Assembly (NCBI RefSeq): GCF_005503145.1
Contig: NZ_SCNV01000010.1
Location: 1-64,000, forward strand
Length of the DNA stretch: 64,000 bases
Direction of reading: 5' to 3'
Origin: Burkholderia sp. 4M9327F10
Lineage (GTDB): Bacteria > Pseudomonadota > Gammaproteobacteria > Burkholderiales > Burkholderiaceae
This document shows positions 10,948 through 20,030 of the stretch, piece after piece (position 1 is the stretch's first letter; the number at the start of each line of letters is the position of its first letter). The notes beneath the pieces were generated by a model. The model searched no databases. It was not told the DNA's origin and worked only from the letters and a program-made list of their open reading frames with translations. The translations under genes and the position numbers were made by a program.

Positions 10948-13314
10948 TCAGTCGTAATTGGTAAAACGCGCCTCCGGCGCCGGAGGCGGCGGCAGTGGCG
11001 TATAGCCCGGCACGCCGGAGCGGAATGCGTTGATCAAGCCGTTGTCGACGCTCGACAAGCCCTTGAACGTAATCTGCGCCAGTAACCGCGTTCCCTGGGT
11101 CGGCTGATTCGTGCTGTTGACGCCGTCGGCGTATCGCTGCACGCCAATGCCCAACACCCAGCAATCCGCATCGTACTGCAGGCCGATCAGGCTATCGACG
11201 ATCGCGTGCCCCTGCAGATCGTAGTTCAGGCGCGCCACACTATACACGTGGTGCGTCAGCGGCCACTGTGCCGAAATGGTGATCTGGTTGACCGGCGTGT
11301 TGTCCAGCGTCGTATCGGCACGCGTGTACCGATAGGCAAGGTTGATCACCTTGCCCGATTCCGGGCTGAAACCGAAGCCGATACTGCTCTGGGTAAGCCG
11401 GTTATTGTCCGCATTATATTGGACCGCGGTTTCCGACGCGAAACCGGCCCCGAGCTTGAGCGAAGCCCCGGCAATCAGGTCCGAGTGGGTGGCCTGCGCG
11501 GGCGTCTGCGTCGGCAGCAGCGTGACGCGCTGGTCCTGGAAGTAGTACTGCTGCGCCAGCACGAAACGCGCGCGCTCGTCGCCCGTAGCCGGGTTGATGA
11601 AACGCGTGGTGATGGCAGCCGTCAGACGGTTCGCATCGGCGATCCGGTCGTCGCCGACGAACGTATTCGGCGTGAACATCTCCGCCAGCCCGAAGTCCGC
11701 GTCAGCGGTATCGAACAGCGGCGCGAACGACTGATTGCGGTACGGGGTGTAGACGTAGTACAGCCGCGGTTCGAGGGTCTGAATGTAGTCTTGACCGAAC
11801 AGCTGCACCGAACGCTCGAAAATCAGGCCGGTGTCGAACGAGAAGGTCGGGACCGACTCGGTAAAATTCTTCGGTTGGCCAGCCGGCGAGCCGGTGCCGA
11901 TATTGCTCAGGTCGTACGACGCGAAGTGCCACTGCACCTTCGGCGTCACGAAGTAACCCGGGCCCACCACCGAATACGACACGTACGGGTCGAAGGTGAT
12001 CCGGTCGCCTTCGGTCGAATCCGCGGTCGTGATACGGAAACGCGAGAAGTCCCCGACCGCGCCGTAATCGAAGCCGCCGATGTTGTACTGGGCGTATTTG
12101 ACGTTCAGTTCGGGTTCACGCCCATACGGCGCGGTCGAAGGGTAGAGCGTCTGCCAGTTCTGCTCGCGCGCCAGCACCGACCACGGGCCGTTGTTGTACG
12201 TCAGCCCTGCTTCCTGCTGGTACAGCAGCTGCGTACCGTTGAGGATCTGGCTGGACACCGAGCCAAGGTCTTCCGGAAACTGGCTGTCCGAGACCTTGTT
12301 GTAGTAGATGTAGCCGCCGAAACCGTTACCGAAGTTCTGGTTATGCTGGATGAACAGCGCGTAACGGTTGGTCTTCGTGATCGCGTCGTCCGGCAGGAAC
12401 GTGCCGCTGATCGTGCCGGAGTAGTTCGGCGACAGATAGCGGAATGTCTCGTTCAGCTCCAGACCACGCTTCGAGATGTAGTTCGGCGTCAACAACAAGT
12501 CGCGGTTCGGCGCGATATTGAAGTAGTACGGCAGGTTTATCTCGAACCCGTTGGTCGAGCCGAGCGAGAAGGTGGGCGGCAGGAAGCCGCTGCGCCGGTC
12601 GCCGGACAACGGGAACGACAGCCACGGCGAACCGAAGATCGGCACACCCTGGAAGAACACCACGGCGTTGTGCGCCACGCCTTCGTCGGCGCCGGTATCG
12701 AAATCGAACTCGCTGCCGCGGATATACCATGCCGGATTGCTCTCGCACTGACACGCCGTATAGGTGCCCTGCGAGAAAACCGAGCGTTCATTGTCGAGCA
12801 TGTCGACACGCGCCGCGCTACCCGAGCCGCCCGTCATGTTGAAGTGGTACTTCGGCGTGGTCATGTAACCCTCGCTCGAATCCACCTGCATATGCGCTTC
12901 CGGCCCCACGAAGCTCGTGCCGCTGTTGATCACACGCACCTTGCCGTATGCGTCGGCCATGTCGGTGTCTTGATCGTAGTGCAGCGCGTCGGCCTTGATC
13001 GTGAAGGTGGGACGGCGCACTTCGGCCGAACCCTTGGCGGCAAGGTCCTGGTCCGTGGTGCCGCTCGTGTAGTCGCCCAGCACGAAGGTCGCCGGCTTCT
13101 GGTCCGGCTGCAACGGATGCTCTTCGAGCTGCGGGGCAAGCCGCATGCCCCACGGCGCGTCGATCGGCTGCGGTTGCGCCGCGTCGCCCGACAACTGGGC
13201 GTGCGAAAGCGCGGGCATCAGGCCCGGCACGGCAAGCAACGCCGCGACGAGCCGCCTTCGGCGTGGCACACCACCGCGAAAGGGAGTCGTTTGGGAAAGC
13301 TGTCTAGGCGGCAT
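10948..13314 (-). CDS. lptD: LPS-assembly outer-membrane protein LptD
   Basis: LptD is the outer-membrane beta-barrel that, with LptE, inserts lipopolysaccharide into the outer leaflet. The 788-residue product has an N-terminal export signal ([23 protein letters not shown]), the LptA/OstA-like periplasmic domain ([35 protein letters not shown], about residues 105-165) and a long alternating-strand barrel. Cysteines in [11 protein letters not shown] and DADCWVLG are candidates for the inter-domain disulfides of LptD; enterobacterial LptD has a CC pair near the C-terminus where one Cys is seen here. It heads the lptD-surA-pdxA-rsmA operon; its promoter must lie within the 227 bases before amgK. 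Confidence 0.95.
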   Translation of the reverse strand: MPPRQLSQTTPFRGGVPRRRRLVAALLAVPGLMPALSHAQLSGDAAQPQPIDAPWGMRLAPQLEEHPLQPDQKPATFVLGDYTSGTTDQDLAAKGSAEVRRPTFTIKADALHYDQDTDMADAYGKVRVINSGTSFVGPEAHMQVDSSEGYMTTPKYHFNMTGGSGSAARVDMLDNERSVFSQGTYTACQCESNPAWYIRGSEFDFDTGADEGVAHNAVVFFQGVPIFGSPWLSFPLSGDRRSGFLPPTFSLGSTNGFEINLPYYFNIAPNRDLLLTPNYISKRGLELNETFRYLSPNYSGTISGTFLPDDAITKTNRYALFIQHNQNFGNGFGGYIYYNKVSDSQFPEDLGSVSSQILNGTQLLYQQEAGLTYNNGPWSVLAREQNWQTLYPSTAPYGREPELNVKYAQYNIGGFDYGAVGDFSRFRITTADSTEGDRITFDPYVSYSVVGPGYFVTPKVQWHFASYDLSNIGTGSPAGQPKNFTESVPTFSFDTGLIFERSVQLFGQDYIQTLEPRLYYVYTPYRNQSFAPLFDTADADFGLAEMFTPNTFVGDDRIADANRLTAAITTRFINPATGDERARFVLAQQYYFQDQRVTLLPTQTPAQATHSDLIAGASLKLGAGFASETAVQYNADNNRLTQSSIGFGFSPESGKVINLAYRYTRADTTLDNTPVNQITISAQWPLTHHVYSVARLNYDLQGHAIVDSLIGLQYDADCWVLGIGVQRYADGVNSTNQPTQGTRLLAQITFKGLSSVDNGLINAFRSGVPGYTPLPPPPAPEARFTNYD

Positions 13315-13541
13315 GTATCGTTTGGCGAATCGACCCGGGTGCCAGCTCCTGCAATCACAGTCCTCCGCCTGAGCAGCCCGGCCATGACGGTCGGCTACCC
13401 ATCAATCAATATTTACAACCGGTCGAACGATGAGGCGGGCGGCAAAGCGGGATGAGCGAAAGCTGGCGCGAGTCGCGTCAAAAAAGTCGTGGGGTATTAT
13501 ATGGCAAGACGTTGCCCCCCTGAATTTGCCTTCCGGTTTTC
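13315..13541. promoter_or_regulatory. Divergent promoter region between lptD and amgK
   Basis: This 227-base gap separates the divergent starts of lptD (minus) and amgK (plus) and must contain both promoters. An AT-rich patch at about 13401-13422 (ATCAATCAATATTTACAA) is the likely minus-strand -10 area, and TATTAT at 13495-13500 resembles a plus-strand -10 element. No convincing -35 was found for either. The assignment rests on geometry rather than on strong motifs. Confidence 0.4.
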
Positions 13542-14600
13542 ATGACGCTGCCCCTCGCCTCCCAATCCTCCGACACCCGACTGTCCTTGCTCACTGCCTG
13601 GCTGCAAAGTCACGCGAACCGTTATGCGCTCGACCTGACAACGCTCGCGCCCGCCTCCAGCGACGCCAGTTTCCGCCGTTATTTCCGGCTGGCGGGTAAG
13701 GATGCGGAAGACGCCACGGGCACGACGCTGATCGCCGTCGACGCCCCGCCGCCGGAAAAGTGCCGCGAATTTGTGCAAGTCGCGCAGTTGCTAAGCACGG
13801 CCGGCGTGAATGTGCCGCGGGTGCTGGAGGTGGATTTCGAGGCCGGCTTCATGCTCGTCACCGATCTGGGCACCACGTCCTACCTCAGTGCGCTGACGCC
13901 GGACAACGCGAAGACGCTGATGCGCGACGCGCTCGACGCGCTGATCCGCTGGCAGCTCGCCTCACAACCGGACGTGCTGCCGCCCTTCGACGAAGCCTTC
14001 CTGCGCCGCGAAATGGAGCTGTTGCCGGAGTGGTTCATCGGCCGCCATCTGGGCCGCGAAGTCGACGAAAAGACCCGCGGCGTGCTCGACCGCACCTTCG
14101 CACTGCTGGTCGCCAGCGCCCAGGCGCAGCCGCAGGTGTTCATGCTGCGCGATTTCATGCCGCGCAACCTGATGGTGATGCCCGCGCCCAATCCGGCGAA
14201 CCCCGGCGTACTCGACTTCCAGGACGCTGTCTATGGGCCGATCACGTATGACGTCGCCTCGCTGTTGCGCGACGCATTCCTGAGCTGGGATGAGGAGTTC
14301 GAGCTCGACTGCTTCGCGTACTACTGGGAGCACGCGAAAAAGGCCGGCCTGCCGGTCGATGCGGATTTCGGCGAGTTCTACCGGCAACTCGAATGGATGG
14401 GCCTGCAGCGGCACATCAAGGTGCTGGGCCTGTTTTGCCGGATCAATTACCGGGACCACAAGCCGCACTACATGAAGGACCTGCCGCGCTTTATCGGCTA
14501 TGCACGCAAAGTGGCCGAGCGTTACCGGCCGCTGGCGCCGTTCGCAAAGCTGCTCGACGAGCTGGAAGGCCGTGCCGCCGAAGTCGGTTATACCTTCTGA
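13542..14600 (+). CDS. amgK: N-acetylmuramate/N-acetylglucosamine anomeric kinase AmgK
   Basis: AmgK phosphorylates MurNAc or GlcNAc at the anomeric carbon in the shortcut recycling route that bypasses de novo UDP-MurNAc synthesis. The 352-residue protein has the aminoglycoside-phosphotransferase/choline-kinase fold, with the catalytic loop L202-R203-D204-FMPRN209-LM and the metal-binding GVLDFQDAV (Asp225). The loop has Leu where the classic HxD motif has His, but Asp and Asn are kept. The murU gene follows after 21 bases, and the position opposite lptD matches the conserved Pseudomonas arrangement. Context and fold agree, so the call is strong. Confidence 0.88.
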   Translation: MTLPLASQSSDTRLSLLTAWLQSHANRYALDLTTLAPASSDASFRRYFRLAGKDAEDATGTTLIAVDAPPPEKCREFVQVAQLLSTAGVNVPRVLEVDFEAGFMLVTDLGTTSYLSALTPDNAKTLMRDALDALIRWQLASQPDVLPPFDEAFLRREMELLPEWFIGRHLGREVDEKTRGVLDRTFALLVASAQAQPQVFMLRDFMPRNLMVMPAPNPANPGVLDFQDAVYGPITYDVASLLRDAFLSWDEEFELDCFAYYWEHAKKAGLPVDADFGEFYRQLEWMGLQRHIKVLGLFCRINYRDHKPHYMKDLPRFIGYARKVAERYRPLAPFAKLLDELEGRAAEVGYTF

Positions 14601-14621
14601 GCTTCCTGAGCCCTGCGCACA

Positions 14622-15359
14622 ATGACGACTCTGACCAAAGCGATGATCTTTGCCGCCGGGCGCGGCGAACGGATGCGCCCGTTGACGGACCATACCCCGA
14701 AGCCGCTGCTCGAAGCGGGCGGCAAACCGCTGATTGTCTGGCAGATCGAGCGGCTCGCGCATGCCGGCTTCCGGACCATCGTGATCAATCATGCGTGGCT
14801 TGGCGAGCGCATCGAGGCGGCGCTGGGCGACGGCTCGCGCTGGGGCGTGCAATTGCGTTATTCGCCCGAGCAGGAAGCGCTTGAGACAGCCGGCGGCATC
14901 GCGCAGGCGCTGCCGCTGCTGGAAGACGGCGCAGCAAGCGAGATCTTTCTCGGCGTAGCCGGCGACGTCTACGCCGATTTCGATTACGCGCGCCTGCATG
15001 TGCACGCCGGGCGGCTCGCGAGCCTGGCCGAACCTGGCATGCATCTGGTGATGGTGCCGAATCCGCCGTTTCATCCGAATGGAGATTTCGGCCTCGTCGA
15101 CGGGGTCGTGTCCAACGATGCGCAGCCGCGGCTCACCTTCGGTAGCATCGCCTTGTACGACACGCGCATGTTCCGCGGCTTGCCGCCCGGCACGCGCTGC
15201 GCGCTGACGCCGTACTACAAGGAGACCATCGCACGCGGACTGGCGAGCGGTGAGCTGTATGAAGGTGTGTGGGAGAACGTCGGCACACCTGAGCAGTTGC
15301 AGGAACTGGACGAACGGCTACGGCTCGCCACCGCGACTCCCGGCATCGCTAGGCAGTAA
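14622..15359 (+). CDS. murU: N-acetylmuramate alpha-1-phosphate uridylyltransferase MurU
   Basis: MurU converts the AmgK product MurNAc-1-phosphate and UTP to UDP-MurNAc, completing a fosfomycin-insensitive cell-wall recycling path. The 245-residue protein is a nucleotidyltransferase with the signature MIFAAGRGERMRPLTDHTPKPLLEAGGKPLI and the acidic VAGDVYADFDYA motif. It is slightly longer than the roughly 220-residue Pseudomonas enzyme. It directly follows amgK on the same strand and ends 4 bases before the convergent ABC exporter gene. Sequence alone cannot exclude a glucose-1-phosphate-type substrate, but the pairing with amgK makes MurU the clear choice. Confidence 0.9.
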   Translation: MTTLTKAMIFAAGRGERMRPLTDHTPKPLLEAGGKPLIVWQIERLAHAGFRTIVINHAWLGERIEAALGDGSRWGVQLRYSPEQEALETAGGIAQALPLLEDGAASEIFLGVAGDVYADFDYARLHVHAGRLASLAEPGMHLVMVPNPPFHPNGDFGLVDGVVSNDAQPRLTFGSIALYDTRMFRGLPPGTRCALTPYYKETIARGLASGELYEGVWENVGTPEQLQELDERLRLATATPGIARQ

Positions 15360-15363
15360 CGGC

Positions 15364-17256
15364 CTAGCGCCCGCTGTCACCCGCAGTCACCGCGTCAGGC
15401 GTAGCCTCGGCTTGCGCCGCGCGCTGCTGTTGCAGCGCCCACATCTGCGCAAACAAACCTCCTGCCTGCAGCAACTCCGCATGCGTGCCACGCTCGACAA
15501 TGCGCCCCTTGTCCATCACGATGATCTGCTGCGCGTGCACCACCGTCGACAAACGGTGCGCGATGATCAGCGTGGTCCGTTCGCGGGCAATCTGATCGAG
15601 TTCGTGCTGGATCGCGCGCTCGGAGCGTGAATCGAGGGCGGAGGTCGCCTCGTCGAACAGCAGGATCGGCGGGTTCTTCAGGATCGTGCGGGCAATCGCC
15701 ACGCGCTGCTTTTCACCCCCCGACAGTTTCAGCCCACGCTCGCCGACCGCCGTCTCGTAACCGTTCGGCAAGCCCTCTATGAACTCGTGAATATGCGCCG
15801 CCCGTGCCGCCGCGATTACTTCGTCGCGCGCCGCGCTCGGCCGGCCATAGGCGATGTTGTAGTAGATCGAGTCGTTGAACAGCACCGTATCCTGCGGCAC
15901 GATGCCGATTGAAGCCCGCAGCGAGTCTTGTGTCACATCGCGGATATCCTGGCCGTCGATCGTAATTGCGCCGCCCGTCGCCCGGTCCAGATCGTAGAAG
16001 CGGAACATCAGGCGCGCGAGCGTCGACTTGCCGGAGCCGCTGTGGCCGACCACCGCTGTGGTTGTGCCGGCCGGGATCGTAAAACTCACGTCATGCAGAA
16101 TCTGCCGCGCAGGCTCATAAGCGAAGTTGACATGCTCGAAACGCACCTGCGCACCGCCGACCACGAGCTCCTGCGCGTCAGGCGCATCGGGCACTTCCTG
16201 CGGTGCGCCAAGCAACGTGAACATGCGGTCCATGTCGGTGAGACTCTGCTTCAGTTCGCGATACACCACGCCGAGGAAATTCAGCGGAATGTAGAGCTGC
16301 AACATAAACGTATTGATCAGCACCAGATCGCCGAGCGTCAGCTTGCCCGCCATCACACCCTGGGTCGCGCGCCACAGGATGAAAACCAGCCCCGTGCCGA
16401 TAATCGCCTGCTGCCCGAAGTTGAGCACCGACAGCGAGTTCTGCGACTTGATCGCGGCGGCCCGGTAGCGCTTCAGGTTCTCGTCGTAGCGCTGCGCTTC
16501 CCACTCTTCGTTGCCGAAATACTTGACGGTCTCGTAGTTGAGCAGCGAGTCGATTGCCCGCGAGTTGGCGCGCGAATCGAGATCGTTCATCGTGCGGCGG
16601 AAGTGCGTGCGCCACTCGGTCATCTTCACGGTGAAGGTGATGTAGACCGCCAACGCCACGAACGTGACGACCGCGTAGTACACCTCGTATTTGACGACAA
16701 AGAAGCCCAGCACGAGCCCCACTTCCACCAGCGTGGGCAGGATGCTGTAGAGCGAATACGAAATGAGCTGCGTAATGCCGCGTGTGCCGCGCTCGATGTC
16801 GCGCGACATGCCGCCCGTCTGCCGCTCGAGGTGAAAGCGCAGCGAGAGCCCATGCAGATGGCGAAACACTTTGAGCGCGAGCTGGCGCACCGCGCTTTGC
16901 GTGACTTTCGAAAACAGGATCTCGCGCAGCTCGGTAAACAGCGACGTCGACAGCCGCACCACCGCATACGCGACCACCAGCAAGCCGACCCCGCCCAGCA
17001 GCACGATGGCCGGCGCGTGATCGGCGCGGCCGAGCGCCGTCAGATGCCGCACCGCGGCAAGGCTGTCGACGATCCGCTTCATCACGATCGGCACGCCCAG
17101 ATTGGCGACCTTGGCGCCGATCAGGCAAGCCAGCGCCAGCACGACCCGGCCCTTATAGGTGGCGAGGTACGGCAGCAGCGAAACGATCGTCTGCCAGTCG
17201 TTGCGCGGCTGGGTCGAGATCGGCGAGGGTTCGGAGGGAGCGGAATAGCGGCGCAT
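15364..17256 (-). CDS. Atm1/HMT-type ABC exporter (fused membrane and ATPase domains)
   Basis: A half-size ABC exporter of the ABCB7/Atm1/HMT1 class, whose characterised members move glutathione- or heavy-metal-linked compounds. The starts at 17256 (MRRYSAPSEPSP) or 17295 are both possible; the first gives 630 residues. Six membrane segments occupy about residues 40-320 (VVLALACLIGAKVANLGVPIVMK first), followed by the ATPase with Walker A GHSGSGKST, signature LSGGEKQRVAIARTI, Walker B ILLFDEATSALD and the H-loop IIAHRLSTV. It functions as a homodimer in the inner membrane by family rule. The actual substrate is not evident from context. Confidence 0.88.
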   Translation of the reverse strand: MRRYSAPSEPSPISTQPRNDWQTIVSLLPYLATYKGRVVLALACLIGAKVANLGVPIVMKRIVDSLAAVRHLTALGRADHAPAIVLLGGVGLLVVAYAVVRLSTSLFTELREILFSKVTQSAVRQLALKVFRHLHGLSLRFHLERQTGGMSRDIERGTRGITQLISYSLYSILPTLVEVGLVLGFFVVKYEVYYAVVTFVALAVYITFTVKMTEWRTHFRRTMNDLDSRANSRAIDSLLNYETVKYFGNEEWEAQRYDENLKRYRAAAIKSQNSLSVLNFGQQAIIGTGLVFILWRATQGVMAGKLTLGDLVLINTFMLQLYIPLNFLGVVYRELKQSLTDMDRMFTLLGAPQEVPDAPDAQELVVGGAQVRFEHVNFAYEPARQILHDVSFTIPAGTTTAVVGHSGSGKSTLARLMFRFYDLDRATGGAITIDGQDIRDVTQDSLRASIGIVPQDTVLFNDSIYYNIAYGRPSAARDEVIAAARAAHIHEFIEGLPNGYETAVGERGLKLSGGEKQRVAIARTILKNPPILLFDEATSALDSRSERAIQHELDQIARERTTLIIAHRLSTVVHAQQIIVMDKGRIVERGTHAELLQAGGLFAQMWALQQQRAAQAEATPDAVTAGDSGR

Positions 17257-17479
17257 TGGGGGTCGGCTGGGGTGGGGCGGAACAGACAGAGGCAACAGTG
17301 GCGCGCGCCGCTCATGACAGACTTATTGGCGCGGCGACCCGGCTGGGCGCTTTCCCGTACAATTCCTAATCTTTCTATTGTCGCAGAAGCCGGCTGGCGC
17401 CGCTTTTCATGGGCTGGCCGTTTGCCGGTCGTAATGTTGTCGTGAAGAACCCGCCTGCCAGCCGAGCCAATCCGTTTTC

Positions 17480-17887
17480 ATGGGTGCCCCGATGACCGAG
17501 CAACTTCAACTCCCGCAAAAATCGTGTGCGCTGCGCGTCGTGCCGCAGCCGTCGGACGCGAACGTCCACGGCGACGTGTTCGGCGGCTGGATCATGGCGC
17601 AGGTCGATATCGCGGGCTCCATTCCTGCCAGCCGGCGCGCCAACGGCCGGGTGGCGACCATCGCGGTCAATTCGTTCGTGTTCAAGCAGCCGGTGTTCGT
17701 CGGCGATCTGCTGAGCTTTTACGCGGATATCGTCAAGACCGGCAATACCTCGGTCACGGTCGAGGTGACCGTTTACGCACAGCGAATGAGCCTCAACGAA
17801 GAGGTCGTGAAGGTGACGGAAGCGACGCTGACTTATGTCGCCACTGACAGCGACCGCCGGCCGCGTGCGTTGCCCGCAATCGACTGA
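17480..17887 (+). CDS. yciA: YciA-type acyl-CoA thioesterase
   Basis: A single hot-dog-fold thioesterase of 135 residues that hydrolyses acyl-CoA esters. It has the family block NVHGDVFGGWIMAQVDIAGSIPASRRANGRVATIAVNSFVFKQPVFVGDLLSFYADI, in which the conserved Asp and the FGGW turn form the active site, and a second block NTSVTVEVTVYAQR. The ATG at 17480 or one four codons downstream could be used; no strong ribosome-binding site separates them. It is divergent from the ABC exporter and ends 1 base before the convergent acetyltransferase. Confidence 0.9.
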   Translation: MGAPMTEQLQLPQKSCALRVVPQPSDANVHGDVFGGWIMAQVDIAGSIPASRRANGRVATIAVNSFVFKQPVFVGDLLSFYADIVKTGNTSVTVEVTVYAQRMSLNEEVVKVTEATLTYVATDSDRRPRALPAID

Positions 17888-17888
17888 A

Positions 17889-18455
17889 TCAAACGCGCGG
17901 GTTGATGCGTGAGGTCAGCACGTGATCGGCCCACTCACCGTTGATCTTCAGATACGCGCGAGCAAGACCCTCGCGTTCGAAACCGAGCCTCGCCAGCAAA
18001 TTGCCACTGCGCAGGTTCTCCGGACGATGATTGGCCATGATCCGGTGCAGCCTGTACTCGTTGAACACGTGTTCGATGGCGGCGCCAAGCGCTTCGCCCA
18101 TCAGGCCACGCCCTTCATAGCGACCGCCGATCGAAAACCCCAAAAAGCAGGCCTGAAACGGACCGCGGACGATGTTGGTGAAGTTGCACTCGCCGAGCAC
18201 CGCGCCGGTAATCCGGCCGCGCAGCAGCAGATGCAGCGCGGCGCCATCGGTCATCTGCTGCTCCATCAGGGCTAGACGTTGCTCGGCCGCGGGCAAGGTA
18301 AAGAACTCCGGCGCGCGCAGCGGCTCCCAGGGTTGCAGATGAGCGCGGTTCTCGATCTGGAATGCGAGCAGCGCTTCGGCATCCGCGCGGGTGACGGCGC
18401 ACAACCGCACGCGCTCGGTCATGATGCCGTCGGCGGGGAAATCGGGCGGATTCAA
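17889..18455 (-). CDS. RimJ-like GNAT N-acetyltransferase
   Basis: A 188-residue GNAT-family acetyltransferase of the RimJ/RimL group, which acetylate protein N-termini or small molecules. The acetyl-CoA-binding segment is GFSIGGRYEGRGLMGEALGAAIEHVFNEYRLHRIMANHRPENLRSGNLLARLGFEREG, typical of the RimJ type. The frame begins with TTG at 18455, whose TTGA overlaps the stop of the 88-residue gene and has GGAG about nine bases before it; an internal ATG at 18422 is the alternative. RimJ itself modifies ribosomal protein S5, but that substrate is not proven here. Confidence 0.85.
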   Translation of the reverse strand: MNPPDFPADGIMTERVRLCAVTRADAEALLAFQIENRAHLQPWEPLRAPEFFTLPAAEQRLALMEQQMTDGAALHLLLRGRITGAVLGECNFTNIVRGPFQACFLGFSIGGRYEGRGLMGEALGAAIEHVFNEYRLHRIMANHRPENLRSGNLLARLGFEREGLARAYLKINGEWADHVLTSRINPRV

Positions 18456-18718
18456 TTGGCTGGGTCTCCACTCAAGCTTCTATCGAGAAGCGCCAGAAAT
18501 GTTGCGCACTCATCGGGTTCGGAGACCCGGTAGCGCTCCCATTCCGAGGCCGGCCGCAAGTCGGCGAATAGCCCTGCCGGGTCCTCGTGAAAATGCAGAA
18601 ACGCTTTGCCCTTGCGATAGAACACGCCGGGCCGCGGCTCCTTGAGCGCCCCGCGCTCGCGGATCGCGCCGATCAGAACGGCGAGCGTATCGAGGGCTGC
18701 CGGTCCAGCATGCTTCAT
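18452..18718 (-). CDS. Conserved hypothetical protein, 88 residues
   Basis: A small soluble protein (MKHAGPAALDTLAVLIGAIR at its start) with no motif recognised. It is rich in charged and aromatic residues in the middle (GVFYRKGKAFLHFHEDPAGLFADLR), which resembles small proteins with a compact alpha/beta fold, but no function can be assigned. It starts after a near-perfect ribosome-binding site (AGGAGG, complement of 18724-18729) and overlaps the RimJ-like gene by four bases, so it is really translated and coupled to it. Codon use is like that of its neighbours. Confidence 0.75.
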   Translation of the reverse strand: MKHAGPAALDTLAVLIGAIRERGALKEPRPGVFYRKGKAFLHFHEDPAGLFADLRPASEWERYRVSEPDECATFLALLDRSLSGDPAN

Positions 18719-18773
18719 CGATAAACCTCCTGTAGGACGCGCCATCACACACAGCGAGCCCGCTTGTGATAAC

Positions 18774-19301
18774 TCACAAATGCCGATAATAAAACGTCGT
18801 GGCGCAAAACTCCCCATCCGGCATCAGTGCGTATTTCGGCACCGTACCGGCACGCTGCCACCCGGCCCGCTCATACAAGCGTTCGGCGTCGCCGCCGGTG
18901 ACGGTATCGAGCACCAGCACACTCTTGCCTTCCTCGCGCGCCACCTCTTCGAGCGCCGCCATCAGCCGTTGCGCGATGCCTTGCCGGCGCGCCTTGCGGC
19001 ATACCAGCATCTTGGCGACATCCGCGCGATGCGGTTGATTGTCGGGCTGCGCCAGCACCAACTGCACCGTACCGAGTATCTCGCCCTCGCCGTTCTCCGC
19101 AATCAGCAGTGCCCTCTCGCTGCGTGCCACACCCTCGGCCACCCCGCGCCAGAATGCCAGCGCCTTGTCACGCGCAAGCGGCAGCATGAAGCTCACTGAA
19201 GCACCGCCTTCGACACAATCGATCAGCACATCAGCCAGCGCCTCCACGCAGACCACGGCCTCGTTAGCGCCGATCCGCCGTATGCTCACCTTCCCGTTCA
19301 T
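18774..19301 (-). CDS. GNAT-family N-acetyltransferase
   Basis: A 175-residue GNAT acetyltransferase: EILGTVQLVLAQPDNQPHRADVAKMLVCRKARRQGIAQRLMAALEEVAREEGKSVLVLDTVTGGDAERLYERAGWQRAG contains the acetyl-CoA loop (RRQGIAQ) and the C-terminal YERAGW signature. Related proteins acetylate amino acids, polyamines or antibiotics. It is translationally coupled to the preceding XRE-cupin regulator through an ATGA overlap at 19298-19301, which suggests the regulator controls this enzyme. The start at 19301 is fixed by that overlap and by the family alignment. Confidence 0.86.
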   Translation of the reverse strand: MNGKVSIRRIGANEAVVCVEALADVLIDCVEGGASVSFMLPLARDKALAFWRGVAEGVARSERALLIAENGEGEILGTVQLVLAQPDNQPHRADVAKMLVCRKARRQGIAQRLMAALEEVAREEGKSVLVLDTVTGGDAERLYERAGWQRAGTVPKYALMPDGEFCATTFYYRHL

Positions 19302-19888
19302 CCATTTCTCCTGGCTGGCGTGGCGCCCACACTGGTCAACGCCACCAGATAGCGGGCCGGCTCGCGCGTGGGGTTGTGAAACACCATCGGACAGTCCAGA
19401 CGCATCGAAAGACAATCGCCGGTTTCCAGGCGCCACTGCGCGTCGCCGACCGTCAACGCCATCACGCCCTCTATCACCCAGACCTGCTGATACACCTCCA
19501 CATCACGCGCGCTGGTGTCGTACGCAACCCGCTGGCCGGCCGGGAAGTGAACCTCCACCAACTGGATCGGCGAGCGCGCGGCAGGCGACAGATTGCGGCG
19601 GATATAACCCGAAGTCGGATCGGTCCACACCGGCTGTTCGCCGGCGCGTGCAAGCGGCGAGGGCTCGGCGACCGAGTTCGCGCTGTCTTCGAACAGCGAG
19701 GCGAGCGTAACCGCGAGCGCGGTGGCGAGCTTGTCGAGCACCGTGGCCGTCGGGCTACTCTGGCCGCGCTCGATCAGCGAGATCGTGGAGCGGCTCACGC
19801 CGCTGCGTTCGGCAAGCGTGTCGAGTGAAAAACCTTGGGCGTCGCGCAACTCGCGCACACGGCTGGCGATTCGGTTGTTGATATCCAT
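19298..19888 (-). CDS. XRE-family regulator with C-terminal cupin domain
   Basis: A 196-residue transcription factor made of an N-terminal helix-turn-helix (RVRELRDAQGFSLDTLAERSGVSRSTISLIERGQSSPTATVLDKLATAL, about residues 8-60) and a C-terminal cupin sensor (about residues 110-190, EVYQQVWVIEGVMALTVGDAQWRLETGDCLSMRLDCPMVFHNPT). Such proteins typically repress small catabolic or detoxification operons and bind a small effector in the cupin. The ATG at 19888 starts directly at the DNA-binding domain. The GNAT gene overlaps it by four bases. Autoregulation via the AT-rich stretch at 19900-19935 is plausible but not shown. Confidence 0.88.
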   Translation of the reverse strand: MDINNRIASRVRELRDAQGFSLDTLAERSGVSRSTISLIERGQSSPTATVLDKLATALAVTLASLFEDSANSVAEPSPLARAGEQPVWTDPTSGYIRRNLSPAARSPIQLVEVHFPAGQRVAYDTSARDVEVYQQVWVIEGVMALTVGDAQWRLETGDCLSMRLDCPMVFHNPTREPARYLVALTSVGATPARRNG

Positions 19889-20030
19889 GCCATCCAGTTT
19901 AATAGAAAATAATTCCAGTAAACTAGATTTTGCAGGCGGCAGCCGAGTCACAGCGCAAGCGGCTACAGGCTTCATGAGCGCCCCGCGGGCAAGCGCTGCG
20001 GGCGCCGCCGGGGGCACTATGCCGCTACTT

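Noticed and set aside
11206..13455. 749-codon open frame on the plus strand opposite lptD
   Set aside because: Arg/Val-rich antisense shadow with no recognisable domain; lptD on the minus strand is secure.
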